A stretch of DNA of 64,000 bases from Candidatus Limnocylindrales bacterium (GTDB taxonomy: Bacteria; Desulfobacterota; Binatia; UBA1149; CAITLU01): NCBI GenBank assembly GCA_035571835.1, contig DATNBU010000025.1, forward strand, positions 1-64,000, in the 5' to 3' direction. Each line of letters starts with the position of its first letter. Position 1 is the stretch's first letter. The position numbers and the translations under genes were made by a program. The notes beneath the pieces are model-generated. The model was not told the origin of the DNA. It saw only the letters and a program-made list of their open reading frames with translations, and searched no databases. Shown here in pieces: positions 1 through 9,630 of this stretch.

Positions 1-1
1 A

Positions 2-640
2 GTCTCGGCGCCCTGCTCGGGTGACGCGCTGATTCTGTTCCCGCCGAGCGACTCGAAAGGAATCACGCTCAACCTGGGTGGCCTTCCGCTCGTTGGCACC
101 GGCAATGGCGTGGGCATCAAGGTGCTGCGCGGCGGCAAGCTCGGCTCGGCCATCGTCGGCGGAGGCGAGGATCACGGGGCAAGGGCCGAGATCCTGCGCT
201 TCGGAACCGGCATCAAGGCCTCGGGTCGAACCCTGCTCACCGAGATCAGCAACATCGATGTTCACGACAACCACCGGGACGGCCTTCAGATCCGCACCAG
301 CGGAGTCGTCGTCCGCGACGTGACCAGCCACGCGAACGGACGCGACGGCGTTGTCGTCTCCGGACACGGCAACGAAGTCTCCGGAGTCGTCTCCAAGGGA
401 AATCTCCGCGACGGTCTTCAGGTGCGCGGCACCGGCGCAGCAGTCCGCGCCGAGACGTCCGGCAATCGCCGCAACGGTACGACGGTCGGAGGCCGCGGCA
501 ACGAGCTTGCCGGCGTCGAGTCGTCGGGCAACGGCGGTGTCGGTCTGCGCGCCAACGGGGCGGATCACGAGCTTTCGGGCGTGACGTCGTCCGGAAATGC
601 GAGCGGCGAAGTCTCGGGCCGCGCGGGAGCAGCGAAATGA
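2..640 (+). CDS. right-handed beta-helix repeat protein (5' partial)
   Basis: The frame is open from the left window edge, so the N-terminus is missing; the last 212 residues are visible. They consist of short Gly/Asn/Val-rich repeats in which phrases such as SGNGGVGLRANG and HANGRDGVVVSG recur about every 22 residues. This is the typical pattern of a parallel beta-helix (pectate-lyase-like or NosD/PbH1 repeats). Such proteins are usually exported surface or polysaccharide-binding proteins. No catalytic motif can be recognised in the visible part. The stop codon overlaps an ATG at 637, but the next gene probably starts further on at 679. Function unknown. Confidence 0.75.
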   Translation, partial: VSAPCSGDALILFPPSDSKGITLNLGGLPLVGTGNGVGIKVLRGGKLGSAIVGGGEDHGARAEILRFGTGIKASGRTLLTEISNIDVHDNHRDGLQIRTSGVVVRDVTSHANGRDGVVVSGHGNEVSGVVSKGNLRDGLQVRGTGAAVRAETSGNRRNGTTVGGRGNELAGVESSGNGGVGLRANGADHELSGVTSSGNASGEVSGRAGAAK

Positions 641-678
641 TGCCGCGCATGCACGAGAGAAAGGGATCGGAGAAGACG

Positions 679-3327
679 ATGAAGGCGGTTCTTTCAGGCG
701 CGCTTTTCTCAGGATGGCTCTCGGCGGCTTTCGTACTGATGGCGACCGCATCGGCACACGCCGGCGTGCCGGCGACGTTTGCCGGAGACATCTGCCCCGG
801 CACGTGCACGAACAACGCCGCCGTCTGTCACAAGGACGCGGACTGCACGGGCGGCGCGACGTGCGCACTGCCGGCCGTCTGCAACGTGACGCAGCAGTAC
901 GACATTACTCCCGGCGCGATCCTCGACTTCAAGACGTCGACGGTCAACGTGAACGGCGCCGGACAGTTCAATTTCGACGTCAACAGCGGCTCGATTCTCT
1001 CGGGGCCACTCAATGTGTCGACGGCGGGCACGGCCATCGACGCGAACGGAATCGGCACCAGCGGCAGCGACAGCGGATCGATTCACATCGATGCGCGGCG
1101 GCTCTGCAACGCCGGACCGGTTCCGTGCGTGAACCTTGCGGACTGCCAGCTCGGCGCGTGCGATACGCGGCGCTGCACCGGAAGGGCGACGCAGCATTGC
1201 CTCGGCGATACCGATTGCGTGGGTGCGTGCGTCAACCGGCGCTGCAACAACACCAAGATCTTCACGCGCTGTACGAGCAACACGGATTGCAATTTCGGAA
1301 CATGCCCTGCGCAGCTTCAGTGCAGGAACCGCGATTTCAATCCGGTATCGTGCTCCTCCAATACCGACTGCGAGTTCGGCGACTGCACGATCGGCACGGC
1401 ATCGATTTCGATGGGCGGAGCGATCGTCGGCAACTCGGACTTCCCGGCATCGATCACGATGCGGGCGGCCGACAACATCTCGATTTCCAAGAGCGTCAAT
1501 CTTACCGGCAGCGCGTTCGACTCCGACGGCGGCGACATCACGGTCGAAGCGATGTCCGGCGCTGTGACCGTGACCGGCAACATTGTGGCCGACTCCGGCG
1601 GTGACGGTCAGGGCGGCTCGGTCGAGCTCGATGGCGGGACCGACGTCACCGTTGCCGCGGACATCGACGTCACCGGCGGTGATTTCGACGGCGGCTCGGT
1701 CGAGATCAACGCCGACCGCGATGCATTCATCAACAGGAGCCTGCTCGCCAACGCGAATTCCGGCGAAGGCTACGGCGGCGAGCTGCTGCTTCATGCCGAG
1801 CGCGACATGTTCTTCACGGGCGCTTCCGCGCTCAGCAGGACCAAGATCGAGACGAGCGGCCATACGAGCGCCGACAACTCCGCCGGCGACGGCGGCAGCC
1901 AGGACTTCTCGACTGGTCGCGATCTGTCCATGAACGTGAACACGCGAATGACCGGAAACGGCGCGAGCCCGAACGGCTACGGCTCGGACTTTTCGTTCGA
2001 CGTCGGACGCAACCTCGTCCTCGACGGCGGCATGATCGCGAAGGCCGAAGGCGTGCACGGCCAGGGCGGCCAGCTCGACATCTTCGCCGACGGCACCGCG
2101 AAAGTATCCTCGACGGCGACGATCGACCTGACCGGCGGCGATTCGGGCGGCGGAGACATGGGGCTCGAGAGCACCGGCAACACCGACTTCGCCGGCATTG
2201 CCGACGTGACCGGCAGCAACGGCGGCGCCGGCGGCTCGACGTTCCTCTATTCGAGCGCCGACACGTCGGTCTCCGGTTCGCTCGTCATCACGAGCCTGAA
2301 CGGAGGAAATCACGAAGTCGACGCCTGCCGCGTCACGCTTACAGGTACGGGCAAGATCACGTCCACGGCCGCGAACGGCGAGAACAAGCTGCTCTCGCGC
2401 GAAAGCATGAAGCTGCTGGCCGGCAGCAAGATGACGACCGGCGTATCCGGAAAGAACGAGCTCGAATACCGCTCGCCCGCGAAGCCGCCGGTCATCCAGG
2501 GCACGGTCACGCCGGCGCCGATCAAGATCGTCAACGAGCAGCTGACCGGCTGCCCGATCTGCGGCAACAACGAGATCGACCAGGGCGAGACCTGCGATGA
2601 CGGCAATACTGCCGATGGCGACGCGTGCACGAGCACGTGCCAGAACGCAAAGTGCGTGCAGCAGACGGCCGCTCCCGGATATCCGACCGTTCCGCTGTGC
2701 TCGGACAACGACAACTGCTCGACGGACACCTGCAACACGGCGCTCAACGGCGGCACGTGCCAGCACTCGGCCAAGACCTGCGACGACTCGATCGCGTGCA
2801 CGTCCGATTCCTGCAATCCGGTGACCGGTAACTGTGTCAACATCGGCAACGACAACCAGTGCAACGACCAGAATCCGTGCACCAACGACGTCTGCGCGCC
2901 GGGGACCGGATGTACGGGCGTGGCCAACGCGGAACCCTGCGACGACAACGACGCATGCACCGAGAACGACGGCTGTGTCGCGAAGGAATGCCAGGGCACT
3001 CCGGTCCAGGGATGCGCGGTTTGCGGCGACGGCGTGAGGACGTCGGATGAAGCATGCGACGACGGAAACGCGAGCTACGTGCAGGGTGAATACTGCGGCG
3101 TCGCGTGCGCGCTGATCCCGTGCGGCAAAATGTCCGACACCAGCACGGCGCTGAAGTCGAGCGATGCGCTGTATGTGCTCAAGGCCGCCGTCAATCCGCA
3201 GCTCAAGTGCACGCTTCAGGTCTGCGACGTCGACGGCAGCGGCAAGGTTGCGGCCGGCGACGCACTGCGAATTCTGAAAGTGGCAGTCGGACAGGTCGTG
3301 GCATTGCTCTGTCCGGCCGCGCCCTGA
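679..3327 (+). CDS. secreted cysteine-rich, Gly/Asp-repeat protein with dockerin-like C-terminus
   Basis: 882 residues. I chose the ATG at 679 over the in-frame ATG at 637 because a GGAG lies just upstream and a clean signal peptide follows (MKAVLSGALFSGWLSAAF..., cleavage near ASAHA). The order is: Cys-rich segments with repeated N-T-D-C-x-x-G-x-C motifs (about residues 35-250); Gly/Asp/Ser-rich beta-helix-like repeats (about 250-580); a Myxococcus cysteine-rich repeat (CGNNEIDQGETCDDGN) and more Cys-rich repeats; then a dockerin-like module with an EF-hand-like DVDGSGKVAAGDAL loop at the extreme C-terminus. It is predicted to be exported and disulfide- and calcium-rich. The same terminal module closes the secreted protein at 5735. 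Molecular role unknown. Confidence 0.85.
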   Translation: MKAVLSGALFSGWLSAAFVLMATASAHAGVPATFAGDICPGTCTNNAAVCHKDADCTGGATCALPAVCNVTQQYDITPGAILDFKTSTVNVNGAGQFNFDVNSGSILSGPLNVSTAGTAIDANGIGTSGSDSGSIHIDARRLCNAGPVPCVNLADCQLGACDTRRCTGRATQHCLGDTDCVGACVNRRCNNTKIFTRCTSNTDCNFGTCPAQLQCRNRDFNPVSCSSNTDCEFGDCTIGTASISMGGAIVGNSDFPASITMRAADNISISKSVNLTGSAFDSDGGDITVEAMSGAVTVTGNIVADSGGDGQGGSVELDGGTDVTVAADIDVTGGDFDGGSVEINADRDAFINRSLLANANSGEGYGGELLLHAERDMFFTGASALSRTKIETSGHTSADNSAGDGGSQDFSTGRDLSMNVNTRMTGNGASPNGYGSDFSFDVGRNLVLDGGMIAKAEGVHGQGGQLDIFADGTAKVSSTATIDLTGGDSGGGDMGLESTGNTDFAGIADVTGSNGGAGGSTFLYSSADTSVSGSLVITSLNGGNHEVDACRVTLTGTGKITSTAANGENKLLSRESMKLLAGSKMTTGVSGKNELEYRSPAKPPVIQGTVTPAPIKIVNEQLTGCPICGNNEIDQGETCDDGNTADGDACTSTCQNAKCVQQTAAPGYPTVPLCSDNDNCSTDTCNTALNGGTCQHSAKTCDDSIACTSDSCNPVTGNCVNIGNDNQCNDQNPCTNDVCAPGTGCTGVANAEPCDDNDACTENDGCVAKECQGTPVQGCAVCGDGVRTSDEACDDGNASYVQGEYCGVACALIPCGKMSDTSTALKSSDALYVLKAAVNPQLKCTLQVCDVDGSGKVAAGDALRILKVAVGQVVALLCPAAP

Positions 3328-3341
3328 TCGCATCTCTACCG

Positions 3342-3392
3342 CCCGGCGGCCGAATGTGAGCGCGCTCGCGCGTTGCAATTCGGCCGTCCGGG
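3342..3392 (+). terminator. long hairpin downstream of the dockerin-like protein
   Basis: An interrupted inverted repeat: cccgg plus cggccgaat (3342-3355) pairs with attcggccg plus ccggg (3378-3392), with one bulged base and a GC-rich 22-nt loop. It lies 14 bases after the stop codon. There is no T-tract, so it is a possible 3'-end or mRNA-stabilising hairpin rather than a classic intrinsic terminator. Confidence 0.4.
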
Positions 3393-3410
3393 AGTAGCCT
3401 CCGCCGCACG

Positions 3411-3899
3411 ATGTATCGAAGCTGGGCGTACATTCTGATGATTTTCGCGACGCTCGTGGGAATCGTCGCGCTCGTGTGGCCAAGCCCGCAGGTTCAGACC
3501 ATCGAAGAGATCGCTTCGGTTGCGCCCGCCAGCGCGCCGCGCGCCGAGGCGCCGGCCCGGCCTGCGAAGCCGGTAGCCAAAGGTCCGCAGGCGAAAGCGA
3601 AGCCTGCGACTGCCGAGCCGCCACCGCCGCCGGTGGTCAAGAAAATGCCGGCGCCGAACACGACGACGCGAAGGGCCGGTCCTCTCGTGCAGAACGGCCT
3701 CGAGCCGCAGGTGCCGATCACCAAGCCGGAAGACAAGCCGGTGACTCCGCCGCCGCCGAAAACGTTCGGCGCGCCGCCGCATCCGATCGGCGCAGCGCCG
3801 CCGAGGTCGATGGCCAGCCGGCCGCCTCTGTCTCCTCGTCCGCCGGTCATGCCGCACATGGGAACCAATGCTCAGCCAAGGGGCGCGAACACACCGTGA
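3411..3899 (+). CDS. membrane-anchored Pro/Ala-rich protein, unknown
   Basis: 162 residues. One N-terminal membrane segment (about residues 6-24, AYILMIFATLVGIVALVW) is followed by a long low-complexity tail rich in Pro, Ala, Lys and Arg with no cysteines. The likely topology is an uncleaved anchor with the tail outside the membrane. The TGA stop overlaps the GTG start of tadA (GTGA), so the two are probably co-transcribed and translationally coupled. A TonB-like or scaffold role can be imagined from composition only. I recognise no family. Confidence 0.6.
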   Translation: MYRSWAYILMIFATLVGIVALVWPSPQVQTIEEIASVAPASAPRAEAPARPAKPVAKGPQAKAKPATAEPPPPPVVKKMPAPNTTTRRAGPLVQNGLEPQVPITKPEDKPVTPPPPKTFGAPPHPIGAAPPRSMASRPPLSPRPPVMPHMGTNAQPRGANTP

Positions 3900-4366
3900 G
3901 CGCGGACTGCCGGGACGGCAGCGACGCAGGATGGATGCAGCAGGCAATGCTGGAAGCGCGCCGCGCCGACGGCGTGGACGAAGTTCCGGTCGGTGCGGTC
4001 CTCGTCCGTGACGGCGCGGTGCTCGCGCGCGGCCACAACCGCACCATCGTCGATACCGACCCGACCGCTCACGCCGAGATCATCGCACTGCGTGCCGCCG
4101 CACTGGCCACTGGCGATCATCGAGTAGGCGGAACGCTCTACGTGACTCTCGAACCATGCTCGATGTGCATGGGCGCGATGATCCAGGCCCGTGTCGAGCG
4201 CCTGGTGTTCGCGACGCGTGATCCGAAAGCCGGCGCGGCCGTCTCGCTGTATTCGATCGGAAGCGACGTGCGCCTGAATCATCGCTTCGCGTCGAGCGAA
4301 GGTCCTCTGGCCCGAGAATCCGCCGAGTTGCTGCGCACATTCTTTCAGCGCCGCCGGTCGGAATGA
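3896..4366 (+). CDS. tadA: tRNA-specific adenosine deaminase TadA
   Basis: 156 residues from the GTG at 3896, which overlaps the preceding stop; an ATG at 3935 is an alternative start. TadA converts adenosine 34 to inosine in tRNA-Arg(ACG), an essential step for decoding CGN codons. The zinc deaminase signature is complete: T-A-H59-A-E61 supplies the zinc ligand and proton shuttle, and P-C88-S-M-C91 supplies the other two ligands. The length is typical. The 3' end is about 90 bases before tRNA-Ser. Closely related nucleoside deaminases share the fold, but length and motif spacing favour TadA. Confidence 0.93.
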   Translation: MSADCRDGSDAGWMQQAMLEARRADGVDEVPVGAVLVRDGAVLARGHNRTIVDTDPTAHAEIIALRAAALATGDHRVGGTLYVTLEPCSMCMGAMIQARVERLVFATRDPKAGAAVSLYSIGSDVRLNHRFASSEGPLARESAELLRTFFQRRRSE

Positions 4367-4422
4367 TCCGGCATCTTGCAGCGGCGCCAGATGGACAGAG
4401 GTTGCACCGGAAGGCAGCCGCG

Positions 4423-5481
<1,059 letters not shown>

Positions 5482-5734
5482 AACGCCCCTGCTATCCGCG
5501 GAAAACCCGAAACCGCAGGGCTGCCTCGATCGCGTGAAAGCGTCGGGTTGATCCGGCGCACGGGCTTATGGGAAAGCGCGATGCAATCGTGTGTCCGGTC
5601 GACGCTGCGCATCGCCTCGCCGATCCGAAAAAAATTGCACGTTTTTGGTGAGCCGTGATGCGACGCGACAGCAGAAAGTCAGATGTTTACGCAGACCGTG
5701 CGTGTTACAGTCCGGCACTCTGGAGGCCCTGCGA

Positions 5735-6466
5735 ATGCGTGTTCTGCTGACCGGTCTTGCCGTTGCCGCGCTTGCCACAATCAACGTGGGAGCCCCCGAT
5801 GCGATCGCCGCGCCGGATAAGTCCTGCGTTTTCACGATCTCGATGACGTCCGGAAGCGAGGTCAACAACCTCGATTTCACCGTCAACTACACGGCCGTCG
5901 GCGGCGACGTCTCGGGCACGCAGACCAATCCGGTCTGTGCGCGAGCGCTGCCGGGCCAGGCCTTCGCCGTATTTCACGATGACGATGCCGGCCATCTCAA
6001 GGTAGCGCTCATCCGGCTGACGCATTTTTCGGCTCCGGTACCGCTGGCCGGCTGCCAGATCCTCTACGACACCACGAAGCCGGAGCCGTCGGATTTCTTC
6101 GTCACGGTCACCAACGCAGGCCGCGACGGAGACGATACGCAGATCGCTCCGCTGCCAGTCGTCGCTGTGACCAATGTCGAGTGTCCCGGCGAGTTGCCGA
6201 CCATCACGACGACGACGACGCTTCCCGACACCACCACGACCACGCTCATCCTCGGCGGAGACCGCTGCGGATTTCCGATCACCGACGGCGAAGTGCCCGC
6301 CGCATCGGATGCGCTGGCCGCTCTCAAGGCCGGGGTCGGCCTGCTTCAGTGCGACGATTGCGTCTGTGACATCAACGCGAGCGGATCGGTGGGGGCCAGC
6401 GATGCGCTGGGCATCCTGCGTGCGGCAGTCGGAATCGAAACCCCGCTCGACTGTCCCGCCTGTTGA
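5735..6466 (+). CDS. secreted protein with Thr-rich linker and dockerin-like C-terminus
   Basis: 243 residues from the ATG at 5735, with tggagg 8-15 bases upstream. A signal peptide (MRVLLTGLAVAALATI..., cleavage near AIAA) is followed by a beta-rich domain with paired cysteines (about residues 25-150). Then come a Thr-rich linker (TTTTTLPDTTTTTLILGG) and a C-terminal module containing ASDALAALKAGVG and CDINASGSVGASDAL. That module resembles the terminal module of the protein at 679, including the final CPA. The linker-plus-module arrangement suggests a folded exported domain presented or retained at the surface. The N-terminal domain is not recognised. Confidence 0.75.
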   Translation: MRVLLTGLAVAALATINVGAPDAIAAPDKSCVFTISMTSGSEVNNLDFTVNYTAVGGDVSGTQTNPVCARALPGQAFAVFHDDDAGHLKVALIRLTHFSAPVPLAGCQILYDTTKPEPSDFFVTVTNAGRDGDDTQIAPLPVVAVTNVECPGELPTITTTTTLPDTTTTTLILGGDRCGFPITDGEVPAASDALAALKAGVGLLQCDDCVCDINASGSVGASDALGILRAAVGIETPLDCPAC

Positions 6467-6484
6467 CCCAGCGCGGCCCCTGCC

Positions 6485-6518
6485 GGGGAGCGGGTCTGCG
6501 CGGCGCAGGCCCGTCCCC
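6485..6518 (+). terminator. strong GC hairpin, probable terminator
   Basis: GGGGAGCGGGTCTGCGC pairs with GCGCAGGCCCGTCCCC with one bulge and one G-U pair, and is followed by the pyrimidine-rich run atccttccttt. It sits 18 bases after the stop of the preceding gene and separates it from the bufferin operon. Confidence 0.55.
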
Positions 6519-6530
6519 ATCCTTCCTTTC

Positions 6531-6560
6531 GGACGTCGCCGGACGTCGCCGGACGTTTCC
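6531..6560 (+). repeat. 10-bp tandem repeat (ggacgtcgcc)
   Basis: Two perfect copies of ggacgtcgcc and a partial third (ggacgtttcc) in the leader region of the bufferin operon. Each contains the palindrome gacgtc. It could be a binding-site array or simple slippage. Confidence 0.6.
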
Positions 6561-6612
6561 CGGCCATTTCGCGGTTCACCTTCGCCTAGCGTTGATTTTC
6601 GCAAGCGCCGGC

Positions 6613-6639
6613 GTAACCGCTGGCCCCGGTCGGCGTCGG
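6613..6639 (+). promoter_or_regulatory. candidate ECF-type promoter for the buf operon
   Basis: GTAACC (6613-6618) is followed after 15 bases by CGTCGG (6634-6639). The GTAAC -35 element resembles promoters read by ECF sigma factors. Some bufferin operons are known to be under ECF control. No sigma gene is visible nearby, so this is inference from motif similarity only. Confidence 0.3.
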
Positions 6640-6722
6640 AAGGCTCGTCGGTGCCGATCTCAAAAAAAACAACATGCGGCCGGCACAGCCGGACGCCGCA
6701 ACCGACCGAAGGAGACTCACTC

Positions 6723-6995
6723 ATGACCAAGACCAACAAGACCCTGATGACCGCCGCGCTCGGCGGCCTGATGCTGGCGGCGACGATCACGGCTTCCTCG
6801 GCGGAAGAGAAGGCAGCCGCCGGTGCGGCCACCGGCAAGACCGGCGAATGTCACGGCGTCAATTCGTGCAAGGGAACCAGCGCCTGCAACACGGCCGACA
6901 ACAGCTGCGCCGGCAAGAATTCGTGCAAGGGCAAGGGCTGGGTCAAGATGACCAAGGCCGAGTGCGACGCGAAAGGCGGCAAGTTCACGGAGTAA
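6723..6995 (+). CDS. bufA: bufferin-type RiPP precursor (BufA2-like)
   Basis: 90 residues, with AAGGAG 8-13 bases upstream. The N-terminal signal peptide (TLMTAALGGLMLAATITASSA) precedes a core with six cysteines at 43, 49, 55, 62, 68 and 81. Two halves repeat the pattern C-x-G-x-N-S-C-K-G (ECHGVNSCKG and SCAGKNSCKG), then comes a KMTKAECDAKGGKF tail. Bufferins are periplasmic copper-binding peptides whose cysteines are converted to thiooxazole-type groups by an MNIO enzyme. The next two genes encode exactly that enzyme and its partner. The export signal and core agree with the BufA2 subtype. The number of modified cysteines cannot be read from sequence. Confidence 0.87.
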   Translation: MTKTNKTLMTAALGGLMLAATITASSAEEKAAAGAATGKTGECHGVNSCKGTSACNTADNSCAGKNSCKGKGWVKMTKAECDAKGGKFTE

Positions 6996-7004
6996 CCGCG
7001 CCCA

Positions 7005-7919
7005 GTGCAGCAGACTGTAGAAAATGCGGTGGGAGTCGGGCTCCGGTCCGAACACTACCCGCATCTGCTCGAGAGGCCTCGAACCACGGTCCAGTGGTTC
7101 GAGGCCATCTCGGAAAACTACATGGACACCGCCGGCCGCCCTCTCGCCGTCCTCGAAAAAATCCGCTCGAGCTTTCCCGTTGCGCTGCACGGCGTCTCGC
7201 TGTCGATCGGCTACAAGCCGCCGCACGGCAATGCCGTCCTGCAGGAAGCGTTCGGCGAGCAGCGGACGCGATACCTTTCGCGTCTGAGGGAGCTCGTTCG
7301 CCGCATCGATCCGATGATCGTCTCCGATCATCTGTGCTGGACCGGCGTTCCGGGCGGCAACGTGCACGACCTTCTTCCGACGCCGTTTACCGATGAGGCG
7401 CTCGACTGGATCACGTCGCAGGTCGACGAGGTGCAACAGGCGCTCGGGCGTTCGATCGTGCTCGAGAACGTGTCGAGCTACCTGACCTGGGCGTCGTCGA
7501 CGCGAAGCGAACAGGAATTCCTCGTCGAGGTTGCGCGAAGGTCGGGCTGCAGGATCCTGCTCGACATCAACAACGTCTACGTGAGCGCGCGCAACCACGG
7601 CTTCGATGCGCGCGAATATCTCGGAGCGATCCCCGCCGATCTCGTTGCCCAGGTCCATCTTGCCGGGCATACCGATTGCGGCACGCATCTGTTCGACACG
7701 CATTCGGCGCCGGTCTGCGACGATGTCTGGGACCTGTTCGCCGAAACGATCGTGCGTCTTCCGGGCGTTCCGGTGCTGATCGAATGGGACGCCGAAATTC
7801 CTCCGTTCGAACGGCTGGAAGCGGAAGCTCAACAGGCGGCGAAGCGCGCATCCGATGCGAAACGGCTTGCCCACCGCGATGCCGCCCCAGGATCCGCCGC
7901 CGAAATCGCGGCAGCCTGA
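7005..7919 (+). CDS. bufB: MNIO-family RiPP-modifying oxidase BufB (DUF692)
   Basis: 304 residues from the GTG at 7005, 9 bases after bufA. It is a multinuclear non-heme iron oxidase of the MbnB/TglH/DUF692 family with a TIM-barrel fold. Expected metal-binding positions are present: E37-N38, H62 (ALHGVSLS), H109 (SDHLCW), E154-N155 (LENVSSY), D187-I-N-N, H198, H218-L-A-G-H222, D231-T-H233 and E260. The predicted reaction is oxidative remodelling of BufA cysteines into a copper-chelating form. It acts in the cytoplasm before export. A mildly Ala-rich C-terminal tail extends past the barrel. Only a GTG start and a weak Shine-Dalgarno are visible, so translation may be coupled to bufA. Confidence 0.93.
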   Translation: MQQTVENAVGVGLRSEHYPHLLERPRTTVQWFEAISENYMDTAGRPLAVLEKIRSSFPVALHGVSLSIGYKPPHGNAVLQEAFGEQRTRYLSRLRELVRRIDPMIVSDHLCWTGVPGGNVHDLLPTPFTDEALDWITSQVDEVQQALGRSIVLENVSSYLTWASSTRSEQEFLVEVARRSGCRILLDINNVYVSARNHGFDAREYLGAIPADLVAQVHLAGHTDCGTHLFDTHSAPVCDDVWDLFAETIVRLPGVPVLIEWDAEIPPFERLEAEAQQAAKRASDAKRLAHRDAAPGSAAEIAAA

Positions 7920-7926
7920 GCCGCCG

Positions 7927-8730
7927 ATGCATTCGCGCGACGACATTCCCGCTCTCTCGCTCCGGCAGGCAGCGTTCGCGCGCGCCGTCTCCTCCGCCGA
8001 CGGCATCTGGCCCGACGATCTTCTTGCCGGCGTGATTCCCGGCGGAACGCTCGACGCGGCTGCTGCGCTTGCCGTGTATCGCAACGGATACTTTGCACGC
8101 CTGACCGAGCAGCTCGGCGAGACGTACAGGACGATCTGGCGCGCGCTCGGCGACGAGACTTTTTTCTTGCTGTGCGCTGCATACATCCGCACGCATCCGT
8201 CGACGTCGTACAACCTGTCCGAGTACGGCCGGGAATTTGCCGAGTTCCTCGCAACCACGCCGGAGGCAGCCGACGCCGTGTTCCTGCCGGAGCTCGCCCG
8301 CTTCGAGCTCGCGTTTCACGACCTGTTTCACGCGCCCGCGCACGAGCCGCTCGATGCCGCCGCGCTGGCGGCGATCGGCGATCTCACCGGCGTTCGTCTT
8401 CATTTCGGCAGCGCCGTCCGACTGATGGCGTGCGGGCACGCGGTGCGCGATCTTTTCGGCCATCGCCACGACCCGGACGATGCGGAGCCGCCGCAGCTCG
8501 ACATCGACCGGCCGCAGTGGATCGTGATGTGCAAGCGCGGCACGGATGTCGTGCTCGAGGAGATCGGCCGCAGCGCATTCGTCACGCTCGAAGCGCTCGC
8601 TCGCGGAGTCTCGATCGACGAAGCTCTTGACGAGGCGGCTACCGTAGATCCGGAGTTTTCCGCCGCCGACGTGTCGCGCTTGTTCGAGACGATCGCGCTC
8701 TGCGGGCTCGTCACCGGCTGGTCGCGCTGA
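7927..8730 (+). CDS. bufC: BufC, DUF2063-domain partner of the MNIO enzyme
   Basis: 267 residues from the ATG at 7927, 7 bases after bufB. In-frame ATGs at 7855 and 7882 would add a Pro-rich extension overlapping bufB. The N-terminal DUF2063 region (about residues 10-110: LRQAAFARAV, VYRNGYFARLTEQLGETY, YIRTHPSTSYNLSEYGREF) is typical. A C-terminal wHTH-like domain follows (about 175-265). In characterised MNIO systems this partner carries the RiPP recognition element that delivers the precursor to the oxidase. Its place directly after bufA and bufB completes a minimal bufABC operon; no DoxX-type bufD follows. The start codon is uncertain. Confidence 0.85.
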   Translation: MHSRDDIPALSLRQAAFARAVSSADGIWPDDLLAGVIPGGTLDAAAALAVYRNGYFARLTEQLGETYRTIWRALGDETFFLLCAAYIRTHPSTSYNLSEYGREFAEFLATTPEAADAVFLPELARFELAFHDLFHAPAHEPLDAAALAAIGDLTGVRLHFGSAVRLMACGHAVRDLFGHRHDPDDAEPPQLDIDRPQWIVMCKRGTDVVLEEIGRSAFVTLEALARGVSIDEALDEAATVDPEFSAADVSRLFETIALCGLVTGWSR

Positions 8731-8919
8731 GTCGCAGTGGTCGCGCCGAGACGGAATGCTGCGTCTCTGTCACACCTCAGAAGTGTGAACTCCGTTCGTT
8801 ATCTCGCGCGCGACGCGTCCGGGCGAACACTCGCTCAACCCGCCGGTTCTGCGCACTTCGCTGCGTAAGCTGGTTTGAGCGAGCCGCCAAGGCTGCTACG
8901 TTGGCTGCGAGGAACTCGC

Positions 8920-9564
8920 GTGATCCCGCTGCCGCAGCACATCCGCATCTTTCCACTGAGCGAAGTGGTGCTGTTCCCCGATACGCTGCTGCCGCTGCAC
9001 ATCTTCGAGCCTCGCTACCGCAAGATGCTCGCCGATTCGCTCGCGAGCGACCGCCTGATCGGGATGGTGCTGCTCAAGGATCCCCAGGCCGAGCCGCGGC
9101 CGAGCGTGTATCCGATCGGATGCGCCGGAACGATCGTCGAGCACAAGCCGTTTGCCGACGGACGCTCGCTCGTCGTGCTCAAGGGCATGGTCAAGTTCCG
9201 CATCCGCCGCGAGCTCGACGTCGATGAGCCGTATCGCGTCGTCGAAGCGCAGGCGCTTTACGAAGGGCCGCCGCCGATGGACAAGGTTCGCGGCTGGCGC
9301 GACGAGCTCCACGATTGCGTGCGCGATCTCGTCCGGGCCGCGTCGGGCGAAGAAGACACGGTCGAAAAGCTTTTCGAGAAGATCGACCTGCTGGTCATGA
9401 CCAACGCGCTGTCGGCAAGCCTTCCGCTCGACGTTCTCGAAAAGCAGAGCCTGCTCGAATGCCCGACCGTCGAGGATCGCGAGCAGCGCCTTGCGGAGAT
9501 CCTCCGCTTCAAGACCATCGAAGCCGAGCTCGGTCTCGATGCGTCGCGTCCGAGCGATTCCTGA
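8920..9564 (+). CDS. LON peptidase substrate-binding (N-terminal) domain protein
   Basis: 214 residues from the GTG at 8920, chosen because GAGGAA lies 5-10 bases upstream; a TTG at 8875 would add 15 residues. The protein starts PLPQHIRIFPLSEVVLFPDTLLPLHIFEPRYR, the hallmark of the Lon N-terminal substrate-binding domain (PF02190). It has no ATPase or protease domain. The C-terminal half is a helical bundle (about residues 115-205) including a LLECPTVEDREQRLAEIL-like segment typical of stand-alone LON proteins. These are thought to bind unfolded or substrate peptides; the exact role is unknown. Confidence 0.88.
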   Translation: MIPLPQHIRIFPLSEVVLFPDTLLPLHIFEPRYRKMLADSLASDRLIGMVLLKDPQAEPRPSVYPIGCAGTIVEHKPFADGRSLVVLKGMVKFRIRRELDVDEPYRVVEAQALYEGPPPMDKVRGWRDELHDCVRDLVRAASGEEDTVEKLFEKIDLLVMTNALSASLPLDVLEKQSLLECPTVEDREQRLAEILRFKTIEAELGLDASRPSDS

Positions 9565-9630
9565 CCGCCGGGCTGCTCTTCTGTTCCGACCAGCGAAGTC
9601 ATTCCCCAATCCGTCTGCCGAGGTGATGCG

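Noticed and set aside
709-3624. Very long minus-strand frame (971 codons) opposite the secreted protein gene
   Set aside because: High G+C and third-position bias create long antisense frames. The translation is Arg/Ala/Val low complexity with no domain, and the plus-strand frame has a signal peptide and real repeats.
6531-6560. CRISPR-like direct repeats
   Set aside because: Repeat length is 10 bases without spacers; no cas genes anywhere in the window.
8770-8788. Small hairpin tcacac...gtgtga after bufC as a terminator
   Set aside because: The stem is only 6 bp with no T-tract; too weak to annotate.
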